NCBI GenBank assembly: GCA_016704345.1
Contig: JADJAH010000018.1
Coordinates: forward strand, 62,001-126,000
Origin: Ignavibacteria bacterium
Lineage (GTDB): Bacteria; Bacteroidota; Ignavibacteria; Tepidaquicellales; Tepidaquicellaceae
DNA: 64,000 bases
Reading direction: 5' to 3'
The notes beneath the pieces are model-generated. The model was not told where the DNA came from, ran no database searches, and worked only from the letters and a program-made list of their open reading frames with translations. Below, piece after piece: positions 45,312-54,741 of the stretch (position 1 is the first letter of the stretch; every line of letters begins with the position of its first letter). Position numbers and translations under genes: made by a program.

Positions 45312-45674
45312 ATGTATAAGTACAGGGCATCAAAAGATTCAGGATCGAAAAGCTGGGTCATGCAGAGGATCACGGGACTTGCATTGGTGGTTCTTATGAT
45401 CGGGCATTATATATTGATGCATTATCATCCTGATTCGGGACATACGTATCAGGCAGTTCTGGGAAGAATGCAATATTCGTGGTACAGGATCATTGACCTG
45501 ACATTCATAGTGCTGGCAATGTATCACGGATTGAACGGAATATGGAATATTTTCAGGGATTATAAAATGAAACCTTGGCTGAAGTATTCTGTTATTTCAG
45601 CATTGGTCATCTTTGGAATTGCATTCACTGCCTGGGGATTTAACATAATCTTTTCTATTCCGTACATAAACTGA
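45312..45674 (+). CDS. sdhD: Succinate dehydrogenase membrane anchor subunit, SdhD-like
   Basis: The 120-residue protein has three helices, with SKSWVMQRITGLALVVL, a haem-type His in MIGHYILMHYH, and MYHGLNGIWNIFRDY echoing FHSLNGIRI in SdhC. Together the two make a cytochrome-b anchor for complex II. The next gene downstream is a histone-like protein, so the catalytic subunits must be coded elsewhere. Confidence 0.87.
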   Translation: MYKYRASKDSGSKSWVMQRITGLALVVLMIGHYILMHYHPDSGHTYQAVLGRMQYSWYRIIDLTFIVLAMYHGLNGIWNIFRDYKMKPWLKYSVISALVIFGIAFTAWGFNIIFSIPYIN

Positions 45675-45785
45675 AAATAGAACGAAATTAAGAATACGTT
45701 GGTTCTGCTTGAGTTTTGTAATTGTTCACCCAAATAAGAGTCGTAAAAACAAATTATAAACAAAACACAAAGAAGGAGTAAGACA

Positions 45786-45974
45786 ATGGAAAAATTTAGC
45801 GATCTCAAAGCGATCCTGGATCAGATGAATGTTGACATTGAAAAGTTTTATCAGAAGAATCAAAATGCCGCAGGCACCAGACTCAGAAAGTCTTTGAACG
45901 AGCTTCGAAAAAAAGCTGCGGAGATAAGGAAGGAAATTCAGGACGAAAGAACAAAAAGGAAGACTGAAGGATAA
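45786..45974 (+). CDS. Histone H1-like DNA-binding protein (Bacteroidota type)
   Basis: A 62-residue, strongly basic helical protein: IEKFYQKNQNAAGTRLRKSL, then ELRKKAAEIRKEIQDER. This is the short H1/Hc1-like form found throughout Bacteroidota and relatives, thought to bind and compact DNA. It has the best ribosome binding site in the window, AAGAAGGAG at 45770-45778, consistent with high expression. Confidence 0.88.
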   Translation: MEKFSDLKAILDQMNVDIEKFYQKNQNAAGTRLRKSLNELRKKAAEIRKEIQDERTKRKTEG

Positions 45975-46074
45975 AAGTCTTCGCTTCAATCATTTTGCAA
46001 GAGTGGAATCTAATGAAGTTATTCCATTTGTTTCATAACTTTATTTTAGAATCCACTTTTTTTATACATAAAAT

Positions 46075-47871
46075 TTGAGCAAACCCAACATAAGAAATTT
46101 CTGCATCATCGCCCACATTGATCACGGCAAATCAACTCTGGCTGACAGATTGCTAGAGAAGACGCGGACGATCGAAAAGCGAAACATGATGAAGCAAGTG
46201 CTTGATGATATGGACCTTGAACAGGAAAGGGGCATCACTATCAAGCTTCATGCAATTCAAATGAAATATACTGCTCCGGATAAGCAAGAATATATTTTCA
46301 ATCTTATTGATACTCCGGGACATGTTGATTTTTCTTATGAAGTATCACGCTCACTCGCGGCATGCGAGGGAGCATTGCTTGTTGTAGATGCTACACAGGG
46401 TGTTGAAGCCCAGACTATAAGCAACCTTTATCTTGCAATAGACAATGGACTTGAGATCATTCCCGTCATCAATAAGATAGATCTTCAGAACTCTATGGTG
46501 GATGAAGTAACTGATCAGATCATCGAACTCCTTGGTTGCAAGAAAGAAGACATCATACTTGCGAGTGCAAAAGCTGACATAGGAACAGACCTGATTCTCG
46601 AAGCAATCGTAAACAGGATCCCCGCTGCAAAAACCGAAACTGAGAAACCTCTTCGCGCACTTATATTTGATTCAAAATTTGATATCTATCGCGGGGTGAT
46701 TGTATATGTAAGAGTTTTTGAAGGCTCCATAAAAGTTGGCGATACGATCAAATTCTTTTTCACGGAAAATGCTTTCACAGCGGAAGAAGTTGGCGTGCTT
46801 CGCATGGGAAGGATCAAGAAAGACATACTCAATGCAGGCGATGTAGGATATCTCATAGCCGGCATTAAGGATGTTAATGACACCCGGGTTGGTGATACAA
46901 TTTTCAAAATCCATGAGCCTGTAAGCGAGCCGCTTCCGGGCTACAAGGAAGTTAAGCCGATGGTTTTCAGCGGAATCTATCCTTCATCAACGGAAGACTT
47001 TGAGAATCTTCGGGAGTCACTGGCAAAACTCAAACTCAATGACGCTGCGCTAAGCTTTGAACCGGAGACATCAGTTGCGCTTGGTTTCGGATTCAGATGC
47101 GGATTCCTTGGGATGCTTCACATGGAGATAGTTCAGGAGCGGCTTGAACGCGAGTATGGTCTTAACATCATAACTACCGTACCAAATGTTGAATACAAAG
47201 TTTACAAGACAAACGGCGAAGTTGTCCTGGTTGACAATCCCTCGGATATGCCTGAGCCTCCAAAGATAGATTATATCGAAGAGCCGTATATTACTTCGAA
47301 CATTATCACCCCGACCGAGTTCATTGGAAATCTCATGAAGCTTGCCAATGAGAGAAGAGGTGTATTCATATCGACAAACTATGTTGATGCAAAAAGAGTT
47401 GATCTCCATTTTGAATTTCCTCTGAGTGAGATAGTCTATGATTTTTACGACAAGCTGAAGTCATATTCAAGAGGTTACGCTTCGTTCGATTATTCATTCA
47501 AGGATTTCAGGGAATCTTCCCTCGTTAAACTCGACATACTTCTTAACGCTGAACCTGTAGATGCTCTTTCTACAATTGTTCATAAAGACAAGGCATTTGA
47601 ATGGGGAAAGAAACTTTGCACAAAATTAAAAGAACTGATTCCGAAGCAGATGTTTGAAGTTGCAATACAAGCCGCTATAGGCTCAAAAGTTGTTGCTCGG
47701 GAAACTATCAGTGCGATGAGAAAGAATGTCACGGCTAAATGTTACGGTGGAGATATCAGCAGAAAGAGAAAACTTCTTGAAAAACAAAAAGAAGGAAAAA
47801 AACGTATGAAGCAGATAGGTTCTGTAGAAATTCCACAGGAAGCGTTTCATGCAGTTCTTTCTTTGAATTAG
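46075..47871 (+). CDS. lepA: Elongation factor 4 (LepA)
   Basis: The 598-residue GTPase starts at a TTG (SKPNIRNFCIIAHIDHGKST). Domains: G domain with G1 AHIDHGKST, DTPGHVDFSYEV (G3) and NKIDL (G4); then domains II, III, V, and the LepA-specific C-terminal part with YGGDISRKRKLLEKQKEGKK. Length is as usual. EF-4 binds the ribosome and promotes back-translocation or initiation-related remodelling. It is followed by the signal peptidase gene, an order (lepA-lepB) conserved in many bacteria. Confidence 0.97.
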   Translation: MSKPNIRNFCIIAHIDHGKSTLADRLLEKTRTIEKRNMMKQVLDDMDLEQERGITIKLHAIQMKYTAPDKQEYIFNLIDTPGHVDFSYEVSRSLAACEGALLVVDATQGVEAQTISNLYLAIDNGLEIIPVINKIDLQNSMVDEVTDQIIELLGCKKEDIILASAKADIGTDLILEAIVNRIPAAKTETEKPLRALIFDSKFDIYRGVIVYVRVFEGSIKVGDTIKFFFTENAFTAEEVGVLRMGRIKKDILNAGDVGYLIAGIKDVNDTRVGDTIFKIHEPVSEPLPGYKEVKPMVFSGIYPSSTEDFENLRESLAKLKLNDAALSFEPETSVALGFGFRCGFLGMLHMEIVQERLEREYGLNIITTVPNVEYKVYKTNGEVVLVDNPSDMPEPPKIDYIEEPYITSNIITPTEFIGNLMKLANERRGVFISTNYVDAKRVDLHFEFPLSEIVYDFYDKLKSYSRGYASFDYSFKDFRESSLVKLDILLNAEPVDALSTIVHKDKAFEWGKKLCTKLKELIPKQMFEVAIQAAIGSKVVARETISAMRKNVTAKCYGGDISRKRKLLEKQKEGKKRMKQIGSVEIPQEAFHAVLSLN

Positions 47872-47917
47872 TCAGGAACAGAAAGAAGATTGAATTTAAA
47901 TTAACACCAAACGAATA

Positions 47918-48862
47918 TTGGCAGACAGGAACGATTCACAGGATATAAGAGACAATAAGACACTTTCAAATTCTAACGAAAATAAAAAGGACGCGAAACA
48001 GAAGAAGTCAAAGACAAGAGAGTTTTTTGATGCTCTTGTTTATGCAGCTGTTGTTGCGTTCATTATTAAGATATTCCTCTTTGAAGCATTCAGGATTCCG
48101 ACCGGCTCGATGGAGAAAACATTATGGGTGGGCGACTTTCTTCTTGTTACTAAATTTACTTACGGAGCAACGACGCCGCGTAATATTCCATTCACCGATA
48201 TAAGACTTCCCTATTTCAAACTCCCCGGATTTAAAGAGCCGGAAAGAGGCGACATAATTGTATTTGATTTTCCGGGCGACCGAGATGAACTTGAATCGAA
48301 AGAAGTCGTGAATTATATAAAACGATGTGTGGCTATTGCAGGCGACTCTGTCAGGATAGCAGGAAAGAAGCTGTATGTGAACGGTGAGCTTTTTCCAAAT
48401 CCTCCTAATGCAATGTTTGATAATATGAACAGGCCGCAGAGTTTTTCCAATCCGAGAATGTTCCCCCGAGGCGCGGGCTGGAATGAAGACTGGTACGGCC
48501 CAATAAGAGTTCCGAAGAAAGGTGATAAGGTTGTAATTGATTCCTCTAATTATGATGAGTGGAAAACTTTTGTAATGAGAGAAGGTCACACGATAAGTCA
48601 GACAGCGGACAGGAAAGTTTTAGTAGATAACGCCGAACTGCCGGGCGGAGAATATACTGTTGGAAGAGACTATCTCTTCATGATGGGTGATAACAGGAAC
48701 AATTCTCTCGACAGCCGTTATTGGGGATTCATGCCGGTTGAGAATGTAGTCGGTAAAGCCCTACTAATATACTGGTCATGGGATCCGAGCAAGTCGTTCC
48801 TGAATTTCTTCGAACTTCTTGGAAGTACAAGATGGGAACGCATAGGAAACTTAATCAAATAA
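47918..48862 (+). CDS. lepB: Signal peptidase I
   Basis: The 314-residue protein starts at a TTG. After a basic, charged N-terminus there is one membrane helix (about 37-55). The nucleophile lies in FRIPTGSMEKTL (Ser64), and the general base in YIKRCVAIAGDS (Lys135). The conserved MGDNRNNSLDSRYWGF follows. A ~60-residue insertion between the boxes is normal in larger members. It removes signal peptides of exported proteins on the periplasmic side. It lies 46 bases past lepA. Confidence 0.95.
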   Translation: MADRNDSQDIRDNKTLSNSNENKKDAKQKKSKTREFFDALVYAAVVAFIIKIFLFEAFRIPTGSMEKTLWVGDFLLVTKFTYGATTPRNIPFTDIRLPYFKLPGFKEPERGDIIVFDFPGDRDELESKEVVNYIKRCVAIAGDSVRIAGKKLYVNGELFPNPPNAMFDNMNRPQSFSNPRMFPRGAGWNEDWYGPIRVPKKGDKVVIDSSNYDEWKTFVMREGHTISQTADRKVLVDNAELPGGEYTVGRDYLFMMGDNRNNSLDSRYWGFMPVENVVGKALLIYWSWDPSKSFLNFFELLGSTRWERIGNLIK

Positions 48863-48908
48863 CATTACAGAAATTTTTCCGGATGTAATGCCGGACCAAT
48901 GAACAATC

Positions 48909-50027
48909 ATGTCCGGCATTTATGTCCATATACCTTTCTGCTCCAGAAGATGCAATTACTGTGACTTCTTCTTCACAACAAATACTAAGCTTACCGATGA
49001 TTTTCTGATTTCGCTGGATAAAGAAATTCAGATTCATTCTGCTTCAATTCCAAATCAAAAATTCGACACCATCTTCTTCGGCGGCGGCACCCCATCTATT
49101 CTTACAGGTAACCAACTCCTTGGTATAATCAACAGGCTTAGAGAAACTTTTGACATTACAGAAGATGCAGAGATGTCTCTTGAAGCAAATCCCGAAGACC
49201 TGACAAATGAAAAGATAAGAGAGCTTTACAGTGCAGGAGTTAACAGGCTGAGTATAGGCGTGCAGTCATTTATCGACAGCGAATTGCAATTTCTTACAAG
49301 ACATCATACATCATCTATTGCCGGCGATGTTGTAAAGAATTCACTTGATGTGCTAGATAATGTAAGTATTGATATTATTTATTCACTCCCCTCTCAAAGG
49401 GCTGAAGACATAATAGTCTCAATTGATAAAGCAAAAGTGATGGGTGTAAAGCATATCTCTGCATATACGCTAACTTATGAAGATAAGACATTGCTCACTA
49501 AATCTGCCAATGAAGGAAAGATAATAAGGAACACTCCCGAGCATGAAGCAACACTCTACGAAACGGTGAGCAAAGAGATTATATCAAGAGGATTCAGGCA
49601 ATATGAAGTTTCTAACTTTGCCATACCCGGATATGAGAGCCGGCACAACAAGAAGTACTGGAAACTTCTGCCGTACTTAGGACTTGGACCTTCGGCGCAT
49701 TCATTCATCGGAAACAGAAGATGGAACAATTTAAAGAGTGTCGGCAAGTATTGCGAACTGGTGAACAGTCGTAAGCTACCGATTGAAAACGATTATGAAT
49801 TGAATGAACAGCAATTGCAATCTGACTTTATCATGCTCGCTCTGAGAGCTGAAGGAATTAATTTCACAGAATACAAAAAGAGGTTTGGGAAATCTTTTGA
49901 AGTTTATAACAAAAGAGCTATCGGCGAGCTTGTTCAAAACGGATTTGCCGAATTGAGCAATGACTCATTTCGGTTAAGCACAAAAGGTTACGCAGTTGCA
50001 GATGAGATCATAGCTAGATATTTTTAG
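48909..50027 (+). CDS. hemW: HemW-like radical SAM haem chaperone
   Basis: The 372-residue protein has the radical SAM cluster CSRRCNYCDF (Cys11, Cys15, Cys18, with the extra Phe position of HemW), the FFGGGTPS motif, and LSIGVQSF. A HemW C-terminal domain ends in FRLSTKGYAVADEI. The family was once labelled HemN but lacks the N-terminal arm of coproporphyrinogen dehydrogenase; HemW inserts haem into respiratory enzymes. That would fit the cytochrome-b SdhC/SdhD genes nearby. It is third in the lepA-lepB-hemW run. Confidence 0.93.
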   Translation: MSGIYVHIPFCSRRCNYCDFFFTTNTKLTDDFLISLDKEIQIHSASIPNQKFDTIFFGGGTPSILTGNQLLGIINRLRETFDITEDAEMSLEANPEDLTNEKIRELYSAGVNRLSIGVQSFIDSELQFLTRHHTSSIAGDVVKNSLDVLDNVSIDIIYSLPSQRAEDIIVSIDKAKVMGVKHISAYTLTYEDKTLLTKSANEGKIIRNTPEHEATLYETVSKEIISRGFRQYEVSNFAIPGYESRHNKKYWKLLPYLGLGPSAHSFIGNRRWNNLKSVGKYCELVNSRKLPIENDYELNEQQLQSDFIMLALRAEGINFTEYKKRFGKSFEVYNKRAIGELVQNGFAELSNDSFRLSTKGYAVADEIIARYF

Positions 50028-50031
50028 AACT

Positions 50032-51057
50032 TCATTTACTCTTCGCTCCAAACTCTGCAATGCCATTCAGCTTATTCTTGTAAAGCATATTAGATACGAA
50101 AACTGTAGCAAGCACAAATGGAACAGCGGCAATGATATCAATCACATAGTGATATCGGAGATAGACTGTCGAAAAGACCATCAGCAGAGAATAAGGCAGA
50201 TAGAAATAGAATGAACCTGACCTGAACTTCCTCGAAAGGTAAGTGATCAGAAGAATTACAATTGTATGTCCGGAAGGAAACGCATCTCTTTGAGCAACAA
50301 GTATTGCATTCATCTCACCTTTAGGAATTGACTCGCCTAGGTTGATAAAATCTCTGATTGTCTGTGTCAGATACACACCGGGAAGTTCTGCGTCAGTTGT
50401 TGCAAACTCATGAAGAACGAACCTCGGCCCAACGGCCGGTACAAGCAGGTATCCGATAAATGAAAGATAAAATCCGAACATAATTACAAATGTCGCATAC
50501 TTAAACTCACCATACCTGTGCCAGAGATATAATTCAGATGCAAAGATCACCGGCATGAGATAGAAGATGCCATAAACAATCTGGAAAAATTCAGTGAGAT
50601 ACGGGTGTGAAAACTGGTGCAGCATTTGCGTAGGATTTCCTCCGAAGATTGCGCGGTCAATTTGCGCAAGAACTCCATCGTGAAGTTTATCTCCGTGACT
50701 GATCATAATCACATAAACTTCTTTGAAGCAAAACAATATTGTAAATACCGGATACCAGAATCTTATGAAACGTGCGAACGGCGGCGCTGACTGATCTATA
50801 TAATTTTTACTTTCATAATTTGATACGATGATGACAATGAAAAAAATTATGAAAATGTTTACCACAGGCAAAAGAAATCTCTCCAAGCTTTGCGTAACAA
50901 AGATAAATGAAACGAGAGAAAGGAAGAGGAAGAATGAAATGTTCATCCAATCGTGTGTCTCAAGAAACTGAAGCCTGCCTTTTATGCGAGTCACAATTTC
51001 AGACGTGACTGAGAAGATATGTTGAGACCGTGAGAAAAACTGTGATGCCAATGACAT
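50032..51057 (-). CDS. PAP2-superfamily membrane phosphatase
   Basis: A membrane protein with about six helices and the PAP2 signature: KxxxxxxRP replaced by VPAVGPRF, then AFPSGHTI (motif 2) and YLRYHYVIDIIAAVP (motif 3, His and Asp). This layout is that of the inositolphosphotransferase/aureobasidin-resistance-like branch, acting on lipid phosphates at the membrane surface. The start is uncertain: ATG at 51057 overlaps mgtE, and a GTG at 50994 lies just past the mgtE stop. It ends 4 bases from the stop of hemW, in convergent orientation. Confidence 0.8.
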   Translation of the reverse strand: MSLASQFFSRSQHIFSVTSEIVTRIKGRLQFLETHDWMNISFFLFLSLVSFIFVTQSLERFLLPVVNIFIIFFIVIIVSNYESKNYIDQSAPPFARFIRFWYPVFTILFCFKEVYVIMISHGDKLHDGVLAQIDRAIFGGNPTQMLHQFSHPYLTEFFQIVYGIFYLMPVIFASELYLWHRYGEFKYATFVIMFGFYLSFIGYLLVPAVGPRFVLHEFATTDAELPGVYLTQTIRDFINLGESIPKGEMNAILVAQRDAFPSGHTIVILLITYLSRKFRSGSFYFYLPYSLLMVFSTVYLRYHYVIDIIAAVPFVLATVFVSNMLYKNKLNGIAEFGAKSK

Positions 51058-52399
51058 CCTGAAAAGCTGTTTCGAAGGGGCCCGAAGTGAGGGCGGGGTC
51101 AAAACCCAGGCGTTTTGAAATCATAGGAGATATAGTTCCGATTATGCCGGCAATATTAATCGAGATGAACATTGATACTGCAACCGACAAACCGAATCTT
51201 ACTTTATTTGCGTCACTAAGAAGATATCCCATAAGTCCGACAGCCAGGCCAATAACCGTGCCGATAATGAGTGTCGTTCTGATCTGTCTGTTCAGAGGTT
51301 CCCACCATCTCTTGAGCATCATGTTGCCGGTATCGAGTCCGCGCACCACTATTGCGGCAGACTGAAGTCCCGTGTTTCCGGATATGGCAGAGATGATCGG
51401 CATGAATGCCGCGAGCAGAATTATTTTTTCCAGCATTTCATCATGCGATGAGACAACAAACACGGCAAACATTTCTATAAGCAGAGTTATCATCAGCCAT
51501 GGCAGGCGAAGCTTAGCTATTTCAAACGGCGATTTCTTCTCAAGTTCTTCGGCATCCGTACCGGCCATTCTTGCAACATCTTCGGAATATTCTTCTTCCA
51601 TGACATCCATTACATCGTCGATAGTAATCTTTCCGATCACTCTCTGATTGCTGTCAACAACAGGCATCGAAACAAGGTCATAGCTTCTGAAGATTTTTGC
51701 AATTTCCTCCTGGTCTGTCCCCGCTTCAACATATATTACATCCTCATTCATAATTTCCTTTGTCAAGGCATCCGGGGTTTGCATCGAAACGATGAGTCTT
51801 TTCAGTGACATGATGCCCTTGAGAACATTGCTGTCGTCAACAACCCAAAGATTATAAAACTGATCCACATCTTCTGCTCTTAGCTGAACTTCTTTCACCG
51901 CTTCAGCGATTGTCATGTTTTCGTTAACGGCAACGTATTCTTTCGCCATGATACCGCCTGCAGTATTCTCATCATAAGAAAGGAGTTCTCTTACTTCTTC
52001 TGAATCATCCTTGTCAAGCTTATCGAGATTGCCAAGTACTTCTTCCTGTTTATCTTCTTCAAGATCAGACAAGAAATCCGTGGCATCATCGGAATACATT
52101 TCGCTGACAATGTCAGAGATCTTTTCTCCGGAAAGTTTCTCCGTAAAATACTCTCTCCTGTCATCTGAGATTTCAAGAATGACTTCGCTTGCAGTATCAT
52201 CATTAAGAAGCGAGAAGAGATAGCATGCATCATCATCATCTTTCAGATTGTCAATGATAACGGAAATGTCAAAATCATAAAGGTCTGCGAGGATGTTTTT
52301 TAATGCAGCATCAGAGCGATCATGAATCAGCTCAGTTATGTCTTCGAGCAGCTCGTCATCTACCTCGAGCACGGACTTGTTCTTTTTATCCGGAGACAT
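50999..52399 (-). CDS. mgtE: Magnesium transporter MgtE
   Basis: The 466-residue protein has the acidic N domain (residues 15-140, rich in DDD/EED), a pair of CBS domains (about 150-275) and five membrane helices at the C-terminus, with FMPIISAISGNTGLQSAA marking the pore helix. Mg2+ binding in the N and CBS domains closes the channel. The acidic N-terminal part is long but standard. The PAP2 gene begins within or right after its end. Confidence 0.95.
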   Translation of the reverse strand: MSPDKKNKSVLEVDDELLEDITELIHDRSDAALKNILADLYDFDISVIIDNLKDDDDACYLFSLLNDDTASEVILEISDDRREYFTEKLSGEKISDIVSEMYSDDATDFLSDLEEDKQEEVLGNLDKLDKDDSEEVRELLSYDENTAGGIMAKEYVAVNENMTIAEAVKEVQLRAEDVDQFYNLWVVDDSNVLKGIMSLKRLIVSMQTPDALTKEIMNEDVIYVEAGTDQEEIAKIFRSYDLVSMPVVDSNQRVIGKITIDDVMDVMEEEYSEDVARMAGTDAEELEKKSPFEIAKLRLPWLMITLLIEMFAVFVVSSHDEMLEKIILLAAFMPIISAISGNTGLQSAAIVVRGLDTGNMMLKRWWEPLNRQIRTTLIIGTVIGLAVGLMGYLLSDANKVRFGLSVAVSMFISINIAGIIGTISPMISKRLGFDPALTSGPFETAFQDVIGITVFLTVSTYLLSHV

Positions 52400-53019
52400 T
52401 ATGATTTGAATTAGACAGGTTAAAGGAAAGGCAAGTTACTTAATAGAGGAAGTTTATTCAATTGAATTATTGGATTCCCGTCGCCGCAAATCTTTCTGCC
52501 ACGAATACACGAATGTTTAATAGTGAAAAAACAAAAAACCGCAACGATCTCTGCTATATTTACAGACACGCACTCATCCTCCTAAATATTATTATTGGTA
52601 TTCATTTTCCAATCACGGAATAATATGAGCGAACGAGAACTAGCAAAGTTACAATTTGTGTATTTACAGCAACCAGTTCTTTTGCCACGAATACACGAAT
52701 GTTTAAGGCTAGAAGTGCTTTGCATTCTGCAACCAACAACACCAGCAACGAACTCTGCTATATTTGTAGTCGCATATTTATCCTCCCGCAAATTACATGT
52801 ATTATACAAACGCGGCGTGGTTATGCGGGAGCGGGAACTTACAGAAGTACAATTCGTGAATTCGTGGCAACATTATGGGAAGATATAACTCAATGTAGAA
52901 AACTAAATTGAAAAGCCATATGATGAATTGTATATTTGTCTGAAATAATTCACCAGCCCAAGTGATAATATTTTGAGAAAGCACATTTAACATTTCAAAT
53001 TAAAGTCATCTGCAACCAA
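52400..53019. other. Intergenic region with a tandem 186-bp unit
   Basis: No convincing gene, though several 60-100 codon frames are open on both strands. Two diverged copies of a ~186-bp unit lie in tandem (see the repeat entry). The last 100 bases precede the lipoprotein gene. Confidence 0.55.
52498..52870. repeat. Two tandem ~186-bp repeat units with GCCACGAATACACGAATG
   Basis: GCCACGAATACACGAATG occurs at 52498 and again at 52684. Both are followed by a CTCTGCTATATTT motif, a TATCCTCC/CATCCTCC motif and GAGCGAACGAGAACT or GGGAGCGGGAACT. The inverse of the start (AATTCGTGAATTCGTGGC) closes the second unit at 52851-52868. The GCCACGAATnCACGAAT word is a known kind of dispersed bacterial repeat. 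Confidence 0.7.
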
Positions 53020-53517
53020 ATGAAAAGAAATCAAACTGTACTTACATTTGTCCTGTTGGGAATCGCATTTATGCTTGTAATTTCTTCCATGACAATTTCC
53101 GGTTGTTCATCAGGATCAGACAATTCAAAATCACAAAAAATGAACACATCAAAGACAGCTCTCAATGATACAAAGTGGATGATACAAACACTTAACGGCT
53201 CTAGAGTATTAATTCCTGAAGGAGGCAAGGAGGTGTTCATTACATTCTCGAATGACGGGAAAGCAATCGGCTCGTCAGGCTGCAATACGTTTAACGGAAA
53301 AGCCGAAGTCTCGGGAAGCTCAATGAAACTGGGGCCCATGGCAACAACGAGAATGATGTGTCAGGATCAAATGGACACGGAAAGAGATTTCTTAGCTGCG
53401 CTTAATAATACAGCTTCTTACAGTATCAGCGGGAATACATTATCTCTCATGGATGCAGGAAAGAATGTTTTGGCAACATTCACAGGCTTTAAGGCATTGG
53501 GCGGACCCGGGCAATAA
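53020..53517 (+). CDS. META-domain (HslJ-like) lipoprotein
   Basis: The 165-residue protein has a lipoprotein signal: hydrophobic residues 8-25 then the lipobox TISGC. The META domain follows: TKWMIQTLNG, VFITFSNDGKAIGSSGCNTFNG and LGPMATTRMMCQD, where the SGCNxFxG and TRMxC motifs are the family hallmark. Such domains are found in HslJ and other envelope stress proteins; function is not settled. It stands before the tRNA gene. Confidence 0.92.
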   Translation: MKRNQTVLTFVLLGIAFMLVISSMTISGCSSGSDNSKSQKMNTSKTALNDTKWMIQTLNGSRVLIPEGGKEVFITFSNDGKAIGSSGCNTFNGKAEVSGSSMKLGPMATTRMMCQDQMDTERDFLAALNNTASYSISGNTLSLMDAGKNVLATFTGFKALGGPGQ

Positions 53518-53668
53518 GGCGAATTGCCTAAATTCATGGCTGCAGATTTTCGCAAAAGAGTATTGAAGAAATTTGCCGGTGACTACTCAGGTCAAATGAA
53601 TGCAAAGTTTCAAAGAAAACCAAAAGAGTAATTTGCTTTGCCTTTTTGAAGGCGCGGAAAATATGATA

Positions 53669-53742
53669 CGGGATGTAGATCAGTTGGTTAGATCGCACGT
53701 CTGGGGGGCGTGAGGCCGGCAGTTCGAGTCTGCCCATCCCGA
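53669..53742 (+). tRNA. tRNA-Pro (anticodon GGG)
   Basis: A 74-base cloverleaf: acceptor CGGGATG/CATCCCG, D stem GATC/GATC with AGTTGGTTA loop, anticodon stem CACGT/GCGTG with loop CTGGGGG, T arm GGCAG-TTCGAGT-CTGCC, discriminator A. T33 is present and bases 34-36 are GGG, which reads proline CCC/CCT. The first pair C1-G72 is the identity mark of bacterial tRNA-Pro. CCA is not encoded. Confidence 0.93.
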
Positions 53743-53791
53743 CATACCTTTCTTCGGAACCCTGCCTTTTTAAGATTAATGATGAATAACA

Positions 53792-54511
53792 ATGGACACG
53801 AATGCATTTACGATCAATGATCTGCCTTTATCAGAAAGACCCCGCGAAAGACTCATCAGCAAAGGACCAACTTCACTTTCCACACCGGAATTGCTTTCAC
53901 TTTTACTCGGCTCAGGAACGAAAGGCGAATCTGTTTTCACCCTGTCACACAGAATTCTAAAATCGTACGGATCACTGTTTAAGATTCAGAACGCATCAAT
54001 AGAGGACCTTAAGAAGATCAGAGGAATGGGAGATGCTAAGGCTGCAAAGCTCAAAGCCTGCATCGAGATTGCGAGAAGAATGGCAATTGAAGAAAGAGTC
54101 TTTGAGGAATCCGAGGCAATGAAAAGAAGAAACTGTGATACGATAACTTCGCCTGACAAACTCTTTGAGATAATAAAATCCAAGATCACTCAGTTTTCCA
54201 AGGAGCACTTTTTTGTGGTATCGCTTGACACACGCAACAATCTGATAGGAGTTGATGAGATTTCTGTAGGCACACTAACCGCAAGTCTGGTTCATCCGAG
54301 GGAAACATTTGAGTCAGCGATAAGACGTCATGCTGCAAAGATCATCATCTCACATAATCATCCGTCCGGAGAAACAGATCCGTCGGATGATGATATGAAA
54401 ATCACTCGCAGACTTGTAGATGCCGGCAAGATAATGGGCATTGAAGTGCTTGACCATATAATTGTTACAAAGACGAGTTATCTCAGCTTCAAGGAGCAGC
54501 TACTCATCTGA
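53792..54511 (+). CDS. radC: RadC-like JAB-domain protein
   Basis: The 239-residue protein has a helix-hairpin-helix N-terminal part (ELLSLLLGSGTKGES, KIRGMGDAKAAKLKA) and a JAB/MPN+ metalloprotease-like domain with the JAMM motif SHNHPSGETDPSDDD and an upstream Glu in VHPRETF. The family is widespread, the DNA-repair link is historic and weak, and some members sit on mobile elements; this one is a normal chromosomal type. Confidence 0.93.
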   Translation: MDTNAFTINDLPLSERPRERLISKGPTSLSTPELLSLLLGSGTKGESVFTLSHRILKSYGSLFKIQNASIEDLKKIRGMGDAKAAKLKACIEIARRMAIEERVFEESEAMKRRNCDTITSPDKLFEIIKSKITQFSKEHFFVVSLDTRNNLIGVDEISVGTLTASLVHPRETFESAIRRHAAKIIISHNHPSGETDPSDDDMKITRRLVDAGKIMGIEVLDHIIVTKTSYLSFKEQLLI

Positions 54512-54558
54512 ATTTTATGCTTTGTTTCTCAGATGAGTTGCGGTAAAGAATATAAATA

Positions 54559-54741
54559 TTAAAGCTCTTGACCTGCAGTGTATTCTTCGCCTTCGTCATC
54601 GAATCTGATCATTGCCTGATAGAACCTGCCATCGGGAGCAATTGTAACACCGCCTTCTGTTTCCCACCCGGTTTCAAATAGTTCAGTGACTCTTTTGATC
54701 AGCTCCAAATCTGTGGCGCCGGAGACAATTGTGTATTCCAT
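54559..54741 (-). CDS. DUF1737 small protein
   Basis: A 60-residue protein: YTIVSGATDLELIKRVTELF, then GWETEGGVTIA and RFYQAMIRF. This is the DUF1737 pattern (YxIVxG...GWxxxGG...YxQAM). Such proteins are small and of unknown function. It faces radC tail to tail. Confidence 0.85.
   Translation of the reverse strand: MEYTIVSGATDLELIKRVTELFETGWETEGGVTIAPDGRFYQAMIRFDDEGEEYTAGQEL

Noticed and set aside
48909..50027. Oxygen-independent coproporphyrinogen III oxidase (HemN)
   Set aside because: Shorter N-terminus and CxxxCxxCxF signature fit HemW, not HemN.
52582..52888. Small genes on both strands in the mgtE-lipoprotein gap
   Set aside because: Frames coincide with the tandem repeat units, overlap each other on opposite strands and resemble nothing.
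53534..53737. Minus-strand 67-codon frame
   Set aside because: Runs antisense through the tRNA-Pro gene; an artefact of the tRNA sequence.
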